Assembly (NCBI GenBank): GCA_029261455.1
Contig: JAJDBH010000020.1
Coordinates: 1 to 46,614, forward strand
Length of the DNA stretch: 46,614 bases
Direction: 5' to 3'
Origin: Nitrospinaceae bacterium
GTDB lineage: Bacteria > Nitrospinota > Nitrospinia > Nitrospinales > VA-1
Shown: positions 15,770 through 25,555 of the stretch, one piece after another
Position numbering within the stretch: the first letter of the stretch is position 1
How the letters are laid out: every line of letters begins with the position of its first letter
Made by a program: the position numbers and the translations under genes
Notes under the pieces: generated by a model
Database searches by the model: none
The model's input: only the letters and a program-made list of their open reading frames with translations
Told to the model about the DNA's origin: nothing

Positions 15770-17551
15770 ATGGATGTTCAGACTTTAACTTTTATTTTCG
15801 TTGGGGTCACCTTCGCCCTTTATATTGGCATCGCTATTTGGGCACGGGCTGGAAATACGGATGACTTCTATGTCGCAGGGGGAGGAGTTCCACCACTCGC
15901 TAATGGCATGGCAACTGCCGCTGATTGGATGTCAGCCGCTTCATTCATCTCCATGGCCGGGATCATTTCTTTTGTTGGTCGTGATGGTGCAGTTTACCTA
16001 ATGGGGTGGACGGGGGGTTATGTTTTGCTCGCATTACTTCTTGCTCCCTATTTACGTAAGTTTGGTAAATACACAGTCCCCGATTTTATTGGTGATCGTT
16101 ATTATTCTGACATTGCCCGGTTAGTCGCCGTTGTATGTGTTTTATTTGTATCGTTCACCTATGTGGCAGGTCAAATGCGCGGAGTGGGGATTGTCTTTTC
16201 CCGTTTTCTCGAAGTTGAAATCACCACAGGTGTTCTCATAGGGATGACTATTGTATTTTTTTATGCTGTTCTTGGAGGCATGAAAGGAATCACCTATACC
16301 CAGGTAGCGCAATATTGTGTTCTGATTTTTGCTTTTCTGGTTCCTGCAATCTTCATATCAATAATGATGACGGGTAATCCCGTTCCGCAATTAGGGTTCG
16401 GCAGCACTCTCGCAGATGGTTCAAACATCTACCTTCTCGATAAGCTTGATCAACTATCGACAGAACTTGGGTTTGCCGCATATACAGCCGGCAATAAATC
16501 CACGATTGATGTGTTTTTCATCACCGCTGCGCTTATGGTGGGTACCGCTGGACTCCCTCATGTCATTGTAAGGTTTTTCACGGTTCCAAAAGTCCGCGAT
16601 GCTCGTATTTCTGCCGGTTATGCTTTGGTATTTATTGCCATACTCTATACCACTGCTCCAGCTTTAGCCTCTTTTGCCCGGGTCAATCTCATCAATACCG
16701 TTAGCAATACGAACTATAAGGCAACACCCTCATGGTTTAAAAATTGGGAGAACACCAACCTCATCGCCTGGGTCGATAAAAATCAGGATGGAAAAATTCA
16801 ATATTTTTCGGGTAAAGCATTTGGCGGTAAACCACAGTTTATAAACACACGAGGCTCTGAAGGACAAAGACAAATTGCGAATACACCTACCGCTAACAAA
16901 AATGAGCTCTATATCGACCGTGACATCATGGTTTTGGCAAACCCGGAAATTGCTAACCTGCCAAACTGGGTGATCGCTTTGGTCGCGGCAGGTGGACTTG
17001 CCGCAGCACTTTCTACAGCAGCAGGATTGTTGTTGGTCATCTCCACATCTATCTCTCACGACCTGTTAAAAAAAATATTCTTAAAGAATATCACCGATAG
17101 ACAGGAACTGTTTTTTGCCCGAGTAGCAGCGGCCTTAGCAATCGTCATCGCTGGATACTTTGGCATCCACCCGCCTGGATTCGTTGCGCAAGTGGTGGCG
17201 TTCGCATTTGGCCTTGCAGCTTCCTCCTTTTTCCCGGTTATTTTGATGGGAATTTTTTCGAAGCGCATGAACCGGGAAGGAGCGATTTCTGGAATGATAA
17301 CGGGGCTTGCCTTCACCGCTGGATATATTGTTTATTTTAAATTTATTGACCCGTCTGCTAACACAACAGAAAATTGGTGGTTTGGGGTTTCACCAGAAGG
17401 AATAGGAACGTTGGGGATGGTGTTTAATTTTATTGTTGCCATTTTGGTCAGCCGAGTCACTGCCCCACCCCCGGATGAAATTAAGGACATGGTAGATGAT
17501 ATACGAATTCCTCAAGGTGCAGGGGCTTCGTACCACCATAAAGCATCCTAA
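15770..17551 (+). CDS. Sodium:solute symporter, VC_2705/ActP-like
   Basis: The 593-residue integral membrane protein has the SSS-family fold. Its N-terminal signature includes FYVAGGGVPPLANGMATAAD and MSAASFISMAGIISF; later blocks are GMKGITYTQVAQYCVLIFAF, GTAGLPHVIVRFFTVP and AGGLAAALSTAAGLLLVIST. Members transport acetate or other short-chain carboxylates with sodium or protons; the substrate here cannot be told. A hydrophilic loop of roughly 90 residues between two helices (encoded about 16700-16960) contains DKNQDGKIQYF, which resembles a calcium-binding EF-hand loop. It forms an operon with the DUF4212 subunit. Confidence 0.92.
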   Translation: MDVQTLTFIFVGVTFALYIGIAIWARAGNTDDFYVAGGGVPPLANGMATAADWMSAASFISMAGIISFVGRDGAVYLMGWTGGYVLLALLLAPYLRKFGKYTVPDFIGDRYYSDIARLVAVVCVLFVSFTYVAGQMRGVGIVFSRFLEVEITTGVLIGMTIVFFYAVLGGMKGITYTQVAQYCVLIFAFLVPAIFISIMMTGNPVPQLGFGSTLADGSNIYLLDKLDQLSTELGFAAYTAGNKSTIDVFFITAALMVGTAGLPHVIVRFFTVPKVRDARISAGYALVFIAILYTTAPALASFARVNLINTVSNTNYKATPSWFKNWENTNLIAWVDKNQDGKIQYFSGKAFGGKPQFINTRGSEGQRQIANTPTANKNELYIDRDIMVLANPEIANLPNWVIALVAAGGLAAALSTAAGLLLVISTSISHDLLKKIFLKNITDRQELFFARVAAALAIVIAGYFGIHPPGFVAQVVAFAFGLAASSFFPVILMGIFSKRMNREGAISGMITGLAFTAGYIVYFKFIDPSANTTENWWFGVSPEGIGTLGMVFNFIVAILVSRVTAPPPDEIKDMVDDIRIPQGAGASYHHKAS

Positions 17552-17651
17552 GCAGAGGCTTCAGCTTTTCGACGGTGTTACTAATAAACCCGTCAACCTG
17601 ATATAACCCTTAGCAATTAGTTTAGAGATATTGCTAGTAGCAGACAGTTTA

Positions 17652-19868
17652 CTAGTGGACCTTGAACATTAGGAAGGTCATATCATCGAATTGGGGAGCA
17701 TCCTGAGTGAAATGCTGAATGGCATCGCTGATTTTTTTTAGTGTCTCTTCTGGCGTTCCCTCTGATTCCAGAAGGATGGATTGGATTCGCTCCATGCCGA
17801 ATTGCTCCATTTGTGGATTCACCGGTTCCACCGCCCCGTCCGAATAGAGAAATACCAAGTCTCCTGGTAGAAGAGAAAAATCTTCCTCTATGTAATTGCT
17901 GTTTTCAACAATCCCCAAAGGAATTCCTCCAGCTTTTCCCACCTCCATTATTTTTCCATCTCGTCTTATCATGAGAGCATGGTGACCGGCATTGCATATT
18001 TTTAATTTACGGTTCTCGACATCCAATAATAGATAGGAGGCAGTGGCAAACATCCCCTTACGAGATCGATTAGCTAAAATATTGTTCAACTGTGAAATGA
18101 CTTGTACAGGGTCCTGGCTGATGAGCGATACATGTCTTATGTCGCTCATCAAACGCGCCATATATAAAGCCGCCGAGACACCCTTTCCTGAAACATCACC
18201 AAGAACGATTCCCAAGCGGTTTGAGTCAAGTTCAATAAAGTCATAAAAATCACCGCCGACAAATTTTGCTGGAACGGTATGAGCAGAAAATTCATACTTC
18301 GGAAGGTTGGGGGGAAATTCCGGCAAAAATCCTTCTTGAACCAGCGTAGCCAGCTTCACTTCACTTTCGATTCGGTTTCTTTCCTGGGTCATTCTTTCCA
18401 ACTGCTTTTCTGCCTCTCGAGTTTTGGTGATATCCCTTCCATAAATATTGATGTAACCAGAGTCGATAACAGGCATAAGTTCAAAGGTGAAAAGTTTGTC
18501 CCTATGGCTCAACTCCAGCTTTTGATTTTCTTTCATAGCCAATGCAGTTTCTATCGATTCATGAAAAATGATAGGAAGGGAATTTCCCACATTGATATTC
18601 CAATCTTTTAGAACAGTGGTAGCTGCCTTATTCGCGTATAAAACTTCTCTGGTTGCTCCAGCACGAAAAATAGGGTTCGGGTTTTCACCGGGGAGTTTGG
18701 AAATATCCTCTATCTCTTGAATATGTTTGTTAAGCTCCTTCTCCATAATACAAAAAGATTTTGCCAGTCTTCCCACCTCATCGTTCGAATCTATTTTCGA
18801 AACAAGGTCACAGGTTTTACCCATTGCCATCTGCTCCGTTGCATTCGACAAGATTTCAATGGGTCGGGTGATGGAGCGAGCTATGAACCAAATGGCCAAT
18901 AGCAAGAGGCCCATTCCAACTGCAGCAAATACCTTCAATTCCACCTGAAGTTTGCTGATACCCGCCAGCAGTTCTTCCTTGGGGAAAATAACGCCCAACG
19001 ACCAGCCATTGGAAGGCAGAGGCGCATGGAATAACCAGGCATCTTCACCTGTAAACAGATGTTTTTTAGAAATTAAACTGGTCTCACCACTTATCATGCT
19101 TTGTCCCAGTTTATGAAGCCCTGGCTGATTAAACTTATCCGCTAGACTAAAGATAGTTTGGTTCATGATCAGATCTTGCCTGGGATGGGTCACAAGGGTT
19201 CCCTTCTTTGAAATGAGAAATGCATAACCGGTTTCGGCAATTTTTATCGAAGAAACCATTTTTTGCAACCATTCAAGAGAAATATCTGCAGTTACAATAC
19301 CTACCAATTTTCTTTCTCCCTTTATATTGCGAAAAAAGGGAACCGAATAAGTAGACATGATGATATTTCCAGCACCATCATCATAGTAAGGTTCACTCCA
19401 CATGGAGTTATTTGTCTCCTTCGGCAGCTTGTACCAATCCCATGAAAAATATTTATATGAATCGCTACCTATATAGGTGAGCTTTATTTCATCTTTATGT
19501 TTATAAAAATAGGGTGCAAAATATAGAGCGTTGTGATCAAACATATAGGGTTCGAATGCAATAGTAGCCCCATAAATTTCAGAATTGTTATGCACGGTCT
19601 GTCGTATGAGGGACAGCAGGTCTTCTTTGGTATAAGACGAGCCCTCTAAGGAAATTGCAATTTGTTGGGGAACCTTTTCGACAGCCCTAAGGATAGATTC
19701 AATTTTATTCAGTGTAGAATACGATAGGTTCTTCGCCGAATTTTTTAGGTTGCCCTTGAATATAGACCGGATCTTTTTAGAATTATGATTACTAACTATC
19801 AAGAAGAATACTACCGATACAACGAGAATCAACGATATCAGTTTAAAAACAATTCCTCTATTTTTCAT
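17652..19868 (-). CDS. Membrane Cache-HAMP-PAS protein with SpoIIE-type PP2C phosphatase domain
   Basis: The 738-residue signalling protein has, in order: a membrane segment (about 8-26), an extracytoplasmic double-Cache-like domain (about 40-300; IYGATIAFEP, SMWSEPYYDDGAG, TADISLEWL), a second membrane segment (about 310-330), HAMP (RSITRPIEILSNATEQMA), a PAS-like region with a GYINIYGRDITKTREAE linker, and a C-terminal PP2C/SpoIIE domain (FVGGDFYDF, GDVSGKGVSAALYMA, ICNAGHH, YSDGAVE, QFDDMTFLMF). The metal-binding aspartates are present. Such proteins dephosphorylate anti-anti-sigma factors in partner-switching pathways; no such partner gene is in this window. It is divergent from the pentapeptide gene, with an 18-bp palindrome upstream. 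Confidence 0.92.
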   Translation of the reverse strand: MKNRGIVFKLISLILVVSVVFFLIVSNHNSKKIRSIFKGNLKNSAKNLSYSTLNKIESILRAVEKVPQQIAISLEGSSYTKEDLLSLIRQTVHNNSEIYGATIAFEPYMFDHNALYFAPYFYKHKDEIKLTYIGSDSYKYFSWDWYKLPKETNNSMWSEPYYDDGAGNIIMSTYSVPFFRNIKGERKLVGIVTADISLEWLQKMVSSIKIAETGYAFLISKKGTLVTHPRQDLIMNQTIFSLADKFNQPGLHKLGQSMISGETSLISKKHLFTGEDAWLFHAPLPSNGWSLGVIFPKEELLAGISKLQVELKVFAAVGMGLLLLAIWFIARSITRPIEILSNATEQMAMGKTCDLVSKIDSNDEVGRLAKSFCIMEKELNKHIQEIEDISKLPGENPNPIFRAGATREVLYANKAATTVLKDWNINVGNSLPIIFHESIETALAMKENQKLELSHRDKLFTFELMPVIDSGYINIYGRDITKTREAEKQLERMTQERNRIESEVKLATLVQEGFLPEFPPNLPKYEFSAHTVPAKFVGGDFYDFIELDSNRLGIVLGDVSGKGVSAALYMARLMSDIRHVSLISQDPVQVISQLNNILANRSRKGMFATASYLLLDVENRKLKICNAGHHALMIRRDGKIMEVGKAGGIPLGIVENSNYIEEDFSLLPGDLVFLYSDGAVEPVNPQMEQFGMERIQSILLESEGTPEETLKKISDAIQHFTQDAPQFDDMTFLMFKVH

Positions 19869-19920
19869 CTAATCGGCCTTGGTCTTCTTTTTAAGAATAA
19901 CAATTAAGAAGGTTTAATCT

Positions 19921-19938
19921 TATGATAAGGTTATCATA
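19921..19938. promoter_or_regulatory. 18-bp palindrome, candidate operator
   Basis: TATGATAA-GG-TTATCATA is a perfect inverted repeat of two 8-base arms around GG. It lies 52 bases upstream of the SpoIIE-phosphatase gene (minus) and 93 bases upstream of the pentapeptide gene (plus), where a dimeric regulator could control either. The bound protein is unknown. No T-run follows on either strand, so a terminator is unlikely. Confidence 0.45.
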
Positions 19939-20031
19939 GTGCATTAAATTTATAGTTTGCATTTTCATAAAATAAATTCGCCCCTAAAAAGGGAATATTA
20001 CCATTTTTAGCAGTCCCTTTTAAATGTTGTT

Positions 20032-20481
20032 ATGAAAAAGTCCAGTCTTGTTTCTATTCTTCCACAGATCTTAATAACCCACAAAGAGTGGTTCGAGTCA
20101 AAAGGCAATAACGGTATATTCGCTGACCTTAGTGAGGAAGATTTGCGAGGAAGCAATTTTAAAAATGCTGTATTGGTCGAGGCTAACTTTCAAGGCGCTG
20201 ACCTGCGGGGAGCTGATTTTGAAAATGCCGACCTCAGAGGGGCTAATTTGCAGGACACTCAATTGGAAAGTGCTTGCCTGAAAAATGCAAATTTTGAAGA
20301 AACTGATCTGATGTGGGCCTGTCTGGAAAATGCAGACCTCCACAATACCCGTCTAGATGGAGCTTATCTTCATGGGGCGAACCTGAAAAACACTAGCATC
20401 ACAATTTCACAGATCGAGCTTGCCTGGACTGATGAAGACACTCTATTTCCTCCAGAGCTCAAAAACCCCCATAAACCGTGA
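20032..20481 (+). CDS. Pentapeptide-repeat protein
   Basis: The 149-residue protein has about 16 consecutive pentapeptides of the A(D/N)LXX type between residues about 38 and 130 (ADLRGADFENADLRGANL, ADLHNTRLDGAYLHGANL). These fold into a right-handed quadrilateral beta-helix. Pentapeptide proteins include DNA-gyrase protectors and many of unknown role; nothing here picks one. The N-terminal 30 residues (LPQILITHKEWFESKG) resemble the short lead-in seen in many family members. No ribosome site is obvious before the ATG. It converges on the endonuclease-I-like gene with a 31-base gap. Confidence 0.85.
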   Translation: MKKSSLVSILPQILITHKEWFESKGNNGIFADLSEEDLRGSNFKNAVLVEANFQGADLRGADFENADLRGANLQDTQLESACLKNANFEETDLMWACLENADLHNTRLDGAYLHGANLKNTSITISQIELAWTDEDTLFPPELKNPHKP

Positions 20482-20512
20482 AAGCATAAACAACACTCTT
20501 CAAGGTTTTTCA

Positions 20513-21265
20513 CTAAAAATCTCTGACCCGCTCCACAAGCTCCGGTTGATCTATAAATGGATTGCGGTTTCCTTGAACAACTTCTATCAGGTCATTCCGT
20601 TTTTCTTCCCACTCATCGGGAGGATCTTCTAAGTGCCAAGTTCTCAATGAATTTTCCAGACCCTTTTCCAATGGAATTTTATATTGAAACGACATATATA
20701 AATATGCCCGGGACGCATTGCCACTAATCTCTTTCCTAAGCGTGCCTTCCTTTTTGCAATAACGATATTCCCAGAGCCCGGAAAAATTACTTGTCTCGAC
20801 AGGAATTACTGGCTCTTCTATCATTGGAAAAATATTATGCATATCGGATTCCATTTTTTTAAACTTCGGCGATACTTCTGAGCAACATTGAGATCCTTTT
20901 ATTATTTTTCTATCCGGGCGCGCGCATAAATTTTTGTTCCAACACTTTAAAGATTTGGCAAAAATATTCGGAGGCATTAAGGATGCCCAAATTAGTGTTT
21001 TTGGCTCAGCCTTACTCGGGACCGGTCCATCACTACATAAATTTGGAAAAACCTGTTTTAGCTTATCGAACATACAACCGCAATGGAACGTGCGACGATT
21101 CCCGGAAGTGAGGTAAATTTTTTTAAGTTGCTTATGTGCAATTTCACTACTGACTAAACTGGAAGACTGAAAATGGTCAGCATTTAACAGCTGCGCTATT
21201 GCCAGAATTGGTGTTCCTAAAACCCCAAAAACTAAACAGTTAATTACTATAGATTTAATTCGCAT
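20513..21265 (-). CDS. Endonuclease-I family protein lacking the catalytic Glu-His
   Basis: A signal-peptide-like N-terminus (residues 1-25) precedes an endonuclease I (EndA/Vvn, PF04231-type) domain. Blocks aligning to E. coli EndA are TFHCGCMF (59-66), KCWN, KMESDMHNIFP (137-147) and the C-terminal DEWEEKRNDLIEVVQGNRNP. In active enzymes the beta-beta-alpha-metal motif reads EWEHVVPAWQFG; here the aligned segment reads LIWASLMPPNIFA, so the Glu-His pair is Ala94-Ser95 while the Trp and Pro around it are kept. The metal ligand Asn144 remains. The protein is probably exported and not an active nuclease. It follows the O-antigen-ligase-like gene by 27 bases, apparently in the same operon. Confidence 0.8.
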   Translation of the reverse strand: MRIKSIVINCLVFGVLGTPILAIAQLLNADHFQSSSLVSSEIAHKQLKKIYLTSGNRRTFHCGCMFDKLKQVFPNLCSDGPVPSKAEPKTLIWASLMPPNIFAKSLKCWNKNLCARPDRKIIKGSQCCSEVSPKFKKMESDMHNIFPMIEEPVIPVETSNFSGLWEYRYCKKEGTLRKEISGNASRAYLYMSFQYKIPLEKGLENSLRTWHLEDPPDEWEEKRNDLIEVVQGNRNPFIDQPELVERVRDF

Positions 21266-21292
21266 ATGATGAGCAAAGAAGTTAAAAAACTC

Positions 21293-23113
21293 TTACGGTC
21301 TGACATTCTCTCTATTTTTTTCAATCCTTCTAATTCCGGTCAGAGCAGCGAATAAATACCTCGGATCTTTCATAGCCTTTTTATAGTACTCCTTTGCTTC
21401 AGGAAAGTTTCCTTGAAGAATTTTAGTTCTGGCTAACATCAAATACATTCCCAAGCTATAAGGGTTTCTATGTAACACTTCATTAAAATCATGTTCTGCC
21501 TGGTTCAAATTTTGGCTATTTTGATGCAACCGATACATTTCCAAGTGAGCAATTCCAGACAAGTAATAAGGCTTTCCACATCGGTCGCAAATCTTCTTTG
21601 CCTCAGTGGTATTTGCAAACATTTCCTCCATGGTGGTACTCATTGGAATATCATGAGAGATAATCCTTTGATAGCTGTAATATTGAACAATAATAAAAGC
21701 CCCCATCACCATTATAACTGGGACCACTTTAGCCCATAATTTTTTGTTGTCGTATATGAGAGCCCCTTTATTATTTCCCTGTGTCTCTCTGTTTAATACT
21801 TCTATTGAAATAACTAAAAATACAAAATAATAAATAAAATTTACAGTCAGCCAATTGTATTCAATAAAATTGTTAATGAGCAAACCGGTTAGGGAAGCCG
21901 CAATATAAAAACTCATTTCTACAACCTTTGAGCTTCCTCTCCTAAATATTCGCAAAAGAGTCGTGTACAAAGCAGTGATGCAGGCCATGAGAAATCCAAA
22001 TCCAATAAGTCCAGTTTCCATTGCAGTTTGTAAATATAAATTATGCGCATGCACTGGTAAGCGACTCAGACCTGTCTGTGGATATAATTCCACAAAGGTC
22101 CAAAGACCGCTTCCCATTAACCAATGTTCGGTGAATATGCTCCAGGCACCCGACCAGTACATCAATCGAGTTCCAACACTACTATTTATCCAGTCATTGA
22201 TAACTCCAGGCTTCGGCACTTCCTTTACTCCTTCAACTCCTCCTATTGATGCTAATAGGTTTGGCTCCAGGATAAGTTTTAGTAGACTTAAATAAATTAA
22301 TATCGAAACAACTGTTCCAAGTCCAACAACCCTAGCCCGTTCGGGTTTTTTGGTAATTAATAAATATATAATAGTTGCAATAATTTGAACGCATGCTGTC
22401 AATTGCCCTCCCTGTGACTTAGAAAATCCTAAAGAAACTAAAATCAATATCCATGCGAGGCCTAATAATATTTTTGCAAAGTAGCTTGATGCTCGAAAAT
22501 ATAGATACGCCCCGATGGGAATATGAATCAGAAGGTAACCAGATAAAAAATTTGGGTTTGTAAAAATGGATTGTGAATGCAAAAGTCTTGTCCAATTCAT
22601 CGGGAAGAAAAATGGGAAAAACTGTTCTAATATTCCTGTAGTGGCCAAGATTCCGGAAACAGCAAAAACCATTAGTAGTGCTTTTTTTAGTACTTCAGTA
22701 TCTTTGATAAAATAAATGAGAGCTATGGCTAAAAAGAGAACACTAATAATTTTTAGAACGGGGTATATGCTTAAATCAGCATTGAGGGAAAAATAAAAAC
22801 TACTTGCCGAATAGAGCAGAAATATAATTAGACTGGTTGATAGGGTACTGACCCTAACCCCTTCTTTCTCTTCTCGTAGATAAAAAGCCAGGCCTAAAAA
22901 AGCCAAGGAAAGAAAAGCCATCAATGAATTCAAATCGTGGATGTTTTGATAGAGTGAGTTGTTCTCACTCCCTACAACCACAACGGCTATTAAATAAATT
23001 ATGGAAAAAGCTGGCAACATATCAGGATGAACTCGGATAAATTTAAAGTCATGTGCCCGGAGTTTATTTTCTCTGTTAAAGCTTGTTGCTATTCGGGGCA
23101 GGATTGATGGCAT
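21293..23113 (-). CDS. O-antigen-ligase/Wzy-type membrane protein with C-terminal TPRs
   Basis: The 606-residue protein has about a dozen membrane segments and the Wzy_C/WaaL-type periplasmic-loop signature GSGLWTFVELYPQTG...HAHNLYLQTAMETGLIGF. The His-Asn region is typical of O-antigen ligases and bacterial O-oligosaccharyltransferases. Residues about 490-606 form TPR-like repeats (AEHDFNEVLHRNPYSLGMYL, FPEAKEYYKKAMKDPRY). The family moves lipid-linked glycans onto lipid A or onto proteins such as pilin. It lies two genes downstream of a type IV pilin, so a pilin-glycosylating role is possible, but sequence alone does not separate the two activities. It follows the YfhO-like gene by 44 bases on the same strand. 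Confidence 0.82.
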   Translation of the reverse strand: MPSILPRIATSFNRENKLRAHDFKFIRVHPDMLPAFSIIYLIAVVVVGSENNSLYQNIHDLNSLMAFLSLAFLGLAFYLREEKEGVRVSTLSTSLIIFLLYSASSFYFSLNADLSIYPVLKIISVLFLAIALIYFIKDTEVLKKALLMVFAVSGILATTGILEQFFPFFFPMNWTRLLHSQSIFTNPNFLSGYLLIHIPIGAYLYFRASSYFAKILLGLAWILILVSLGFSKSQGGQLTACVQIIATIIYLLITKKPERARVVGLGTVVSILIYLSLLKLILEPNLLASIGGVEGVKEVPKPGVINDWINSSVGTRLMYWSGAWSIFTEHWLMGSGLWTFVELYPQTGLSRLPVHAHNLYLQTAMETGLIGFGFLMACITALYTTLLRIFRRGSSKVVEMSFYIAASLTGLLINNFIEYNWLTVNFIYYFVFLVISIEVLNRETQGNNKGALIYDNKKLWAKVVPVIMVMGAFIIVQYYSYQRIISHDIPMSTTMEEMFANTTEAKKICDRCGKPYYLSGIAHLEMYRLHQNSQNLNQAEHDFNEVLHRNPYSLGMYLMLARTKILQGNFPEAKEYYKKAMKDPRYLFAALTGIRRIEKNRENVRP

Positions 23114-23157
23114 TCAAGTCCATTTAAAGCGCAAATGGTTTTTACAGAAGAGGCTTG

Positions 23158-25545
23158 TTAATCCATATATTCTTGCAGTTTCATATGATACTTTCTTCGT
23201 ATTAAGTAGCCCCCGCATAATAAAATTGTGGTCAGGCTTATTGCCAACCCTAGCTTGAAAGAGAGGGGATCATATTCAAAGCGCACACTATGCTTCCCAG
23301 GTTCAACAATAACGGCTCGGAACAAATAGTTCGCTCGATAGATTTCTCTTTCTTCACCGTCCACATAGGCTTTCCACCCAGGATAATAACTGTCGCTTAA
23401 AAATAGGAATTGGCTGCTTGATGAATTTACCTTTAGGTCAACCGTATTGCTTTTATATGAAGTGGTTTTAACTGAATCGCTCTTATTGAAACCTGAATTT
23501 GTTTTCTCACAATTGAACCCTTCAGGTTTTTTTTCAAGTAACACCAGTTTCTTCGGCTCCAAAAGTTTATCCTGAAAATAATTTTTATATTCCCCTTTGT
23601 TTTTAACTACTTTACAGGCTGGGACAAGAAAAGCACGGGGAAGCATGGTCTTGTTTTCATATATCTTTATGCCTACAATTTCTTCCATTTCTCTATTTTT
23701 TTCTGGGTCTTGCACTTTGGGGTAAACAGAATGAACTAGCTTAAAGTCTGGAGAGTTGATAGGTGGAATAGACACTACATATTTTACGTTCATTAAATTT
23801 AGCAACATGGGGCTGTCTGTTGGTGGTGCTGACTTCACCAAGTCCAATACCTTTTGCCAGCGTGCCTGTTTAGTAACCCCTATACCATCTATATTATACA
23901 GGCTTCGATTACTGAGCAGATCCAGTAACATTTTTTCCTTTTTGATTTCTATTCCTCCCCAATCTTTAATATTGGAAGGTAATGCTTTGCGGGTTTTTGA
24001 AGTTACATAAAATCTGAACAACTCTGGGTCGGATTGCATAAACTTCGTACCTTCACCAACCTTTTGGATCTCAATAAAGTTTTCTTTTTCGTAGAACTTT
24101 AAATGTGCAAAGAATAAATCCGAGATAAGTAATGTTATTAATGCTACTTGAACATATTTGTGTTTTAACTTTTGACTAGAATACAAAAATAAACCGAGGC
24201 AGAACAGGCTGGAAAAAGCTAAAAAACGTTTAATATTAAAAAGGTTAGATTCGGTTTCATTATAATTAGGGTGGTCCCATCCTATGGTTTTAAAGTATGC
24301 AACAAGAGGCTCATTGAAAAGATTAAAAAATCCAAATACAAACATGCAGAAAAACCCAAGAGATAAAATATAACGGGCCCATTTCTGACTTTCAGGCTTG
24401 TTCCCTACCAATTCCTTTTTAAAATAGTCATATCCTAACCCAGCCACTATGGAAAGGATCAATACCGCCATAAATATGAATTTAACTGGATAACGTAGTT
24501 TGTTGAAAAACGGCAGATAATCAAAAAGGAAGTGGTGAAATAGGGTGTTTTTCCCCATTGCCAGCCCAAGCGAGATAAAAAACAATAGTAGAAAGCCTTG
24601 TGCTCGCCGGTCCCATTTTTTTAAGAAAATCAATGCCAGTATAAAGGGTATCCCCCCCATATAAATGGTTCTCAGCCAATTTTGGTTGGCCCAGTATTTT
24701 TTATAATCTGTCCCCACACCATATTGATCTGGAATTAAAAACTCCACCAAGTCATAGGGGTGTAAAGACCAAATACCAGCCAGAGAATAGGAAAGACCTT
24801 CTGACCGTATTGAGAGCTTGGATAGCTCCATAAAAGGAATCAATTGAACCGCCGATAAACCAAAAAATACTGCACAGAAAATTGCAAAGAAAACCAAACG
24901 GCGACGAATTTCAATGAATTCATCGAGCTCGATCACCAGTCCTGGAAATAAAGTCAGAAAAAATGTTATCCCGAAAATTAGATAACATACTTCTATACCG
25001 CCACCCAGAAACATTAATACACCTACGATCCCCGATAAAATAGCGTGGCCGGGATTGTTGTTTCTTATCGCTGAAAAATAGCAAAGCAAATATAGCGGGA
25101 CCCAAGTGACTGACAACAAGGTACTCAGCAAATGGTGCACTGATATCAGATAACCGGATAGCATAAAACTTGCTCCGGCAATCAGTGATGCTCCCTGACT
25201 AGCTTTCATTCCTCGCAACAATAGGTAGGTGAACCAGCCTGCGAGGGCAAAATGAATTTCTATGTTGAGATTAAAAGCCCAATCAAACGGAAGGAATAAA
25301 TATAAAATACTGGGGGGATAGAGCACCCCCGGTTGCAGGGTAGCAAACAGGGGGTGCCCATTAAAATCATACGGGTTCCACAAAGGAAAGATGAAGTTCT
25401 TTACCTCCTCCACCCAGAGTAGGCGTGGAGGAATGAAAAATGGTAGTAGGTCCCTTTCGGTAAAAATCCACCCTCTAATATCACCGAAATAGCAGACCGC
25501 AAGAACCGCAAAGAACCCAACCGGCCAAATACGCCTAACTAAAAT
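23158..25545 (-). CDS. YfhO-family (GT-C-like) membrane protein with an anomalous start
   Basis: This large multi-pass protein matches the YfhO family of glycosyltransferase-like membrane proteins: PLWNPYDFNGHPLFATLQ, HFLFDYLPFFNKLRYPVKF and the C-terminal beta domain SDSYYPGWKAYVDGEE. The first conventional start in frame (GTG 25413) would delete the first membrane helix and the acidic loop. The same frame is open upstream to 25573 and encodes RRIWPVGFFAVLAVCYF followed by FTERDLLPFF, just what the family has there. No ATG, GTG or TTG exists in that part. Either translation starts at ATT 25545, with AGGAG ten bases upstream, or one base is missing from the A-run after ATG 25568. It lies downstream of the pilin gene. 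Confidence 0.8.
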   Translation of the reverse strand: MLVRRIWPVGFFAVLAVCYFGDIRGWIFTERDLLPFFIPPRLLWVEEVKNFIFPLWNPYDFNGHPLFATLQPGVLYPPSILYLFLPFDWAFNLNIEIHFALAGWFTYLLLRGMKASQGASLIAGASFMLSGYLISVHHLLSTLLSVTWVPLYLLCYFSAIRNNNPGHAILSGIVGVLMFLGGGIEVCYLIFGITFFLTLFPGLVIELDEFIEIRRRLVFFAIFCAVFFGLSAVQLIPFMELSKLSIRSEGLSYSLAGIWSLHPYDLVEFLIPDQYGVGTDYKKYWANQNWLRTIYMGGIPFILALIFLKKWDRRAQGFLLLFFISLGLAMGKNTLFHHFLFDYLPFFNKLRYPVKFIFMAVLILSIVAGLGYDYFKKELVGNKPESQKWARYILSLGFFCMFVFGFFNLFNEPLVAYFKTIGWDHPNYNETESNLFNIKRFLAFSSLFCLGLFLYSSQKLKHKYVQVALITLLISDLFFAHLKFYEKENFIEIQKVGEGTKFMQSDPELFRFYVTSKTRKALPSNIKDWGGIEIKKEKMLLDLLSNRSLYNIDGIGVTKQARWQKVLDLVKSAPPTDSPMLLNLMNVKYVVSIPPINSPDFKLVHSVYPKVQDPEKNREMEEIVGIKIYENKTMLPRAFLVPACKVVKNKGEYKNYFQDKLLEPKKLVLLEKKPEGFNCEKTNSGFNKSDSVKTTSYKSNTVDLKVNSSSSQFLFLSDSYYPGWKAYVDGEEREIYRANYLFRAVIVEPGKHSVRFEYDPLSFKLGLAISLTTILLCGGYLIRRKYHMKLQEYMD

Positions 25546-25555
25546 GACGGTTTTT

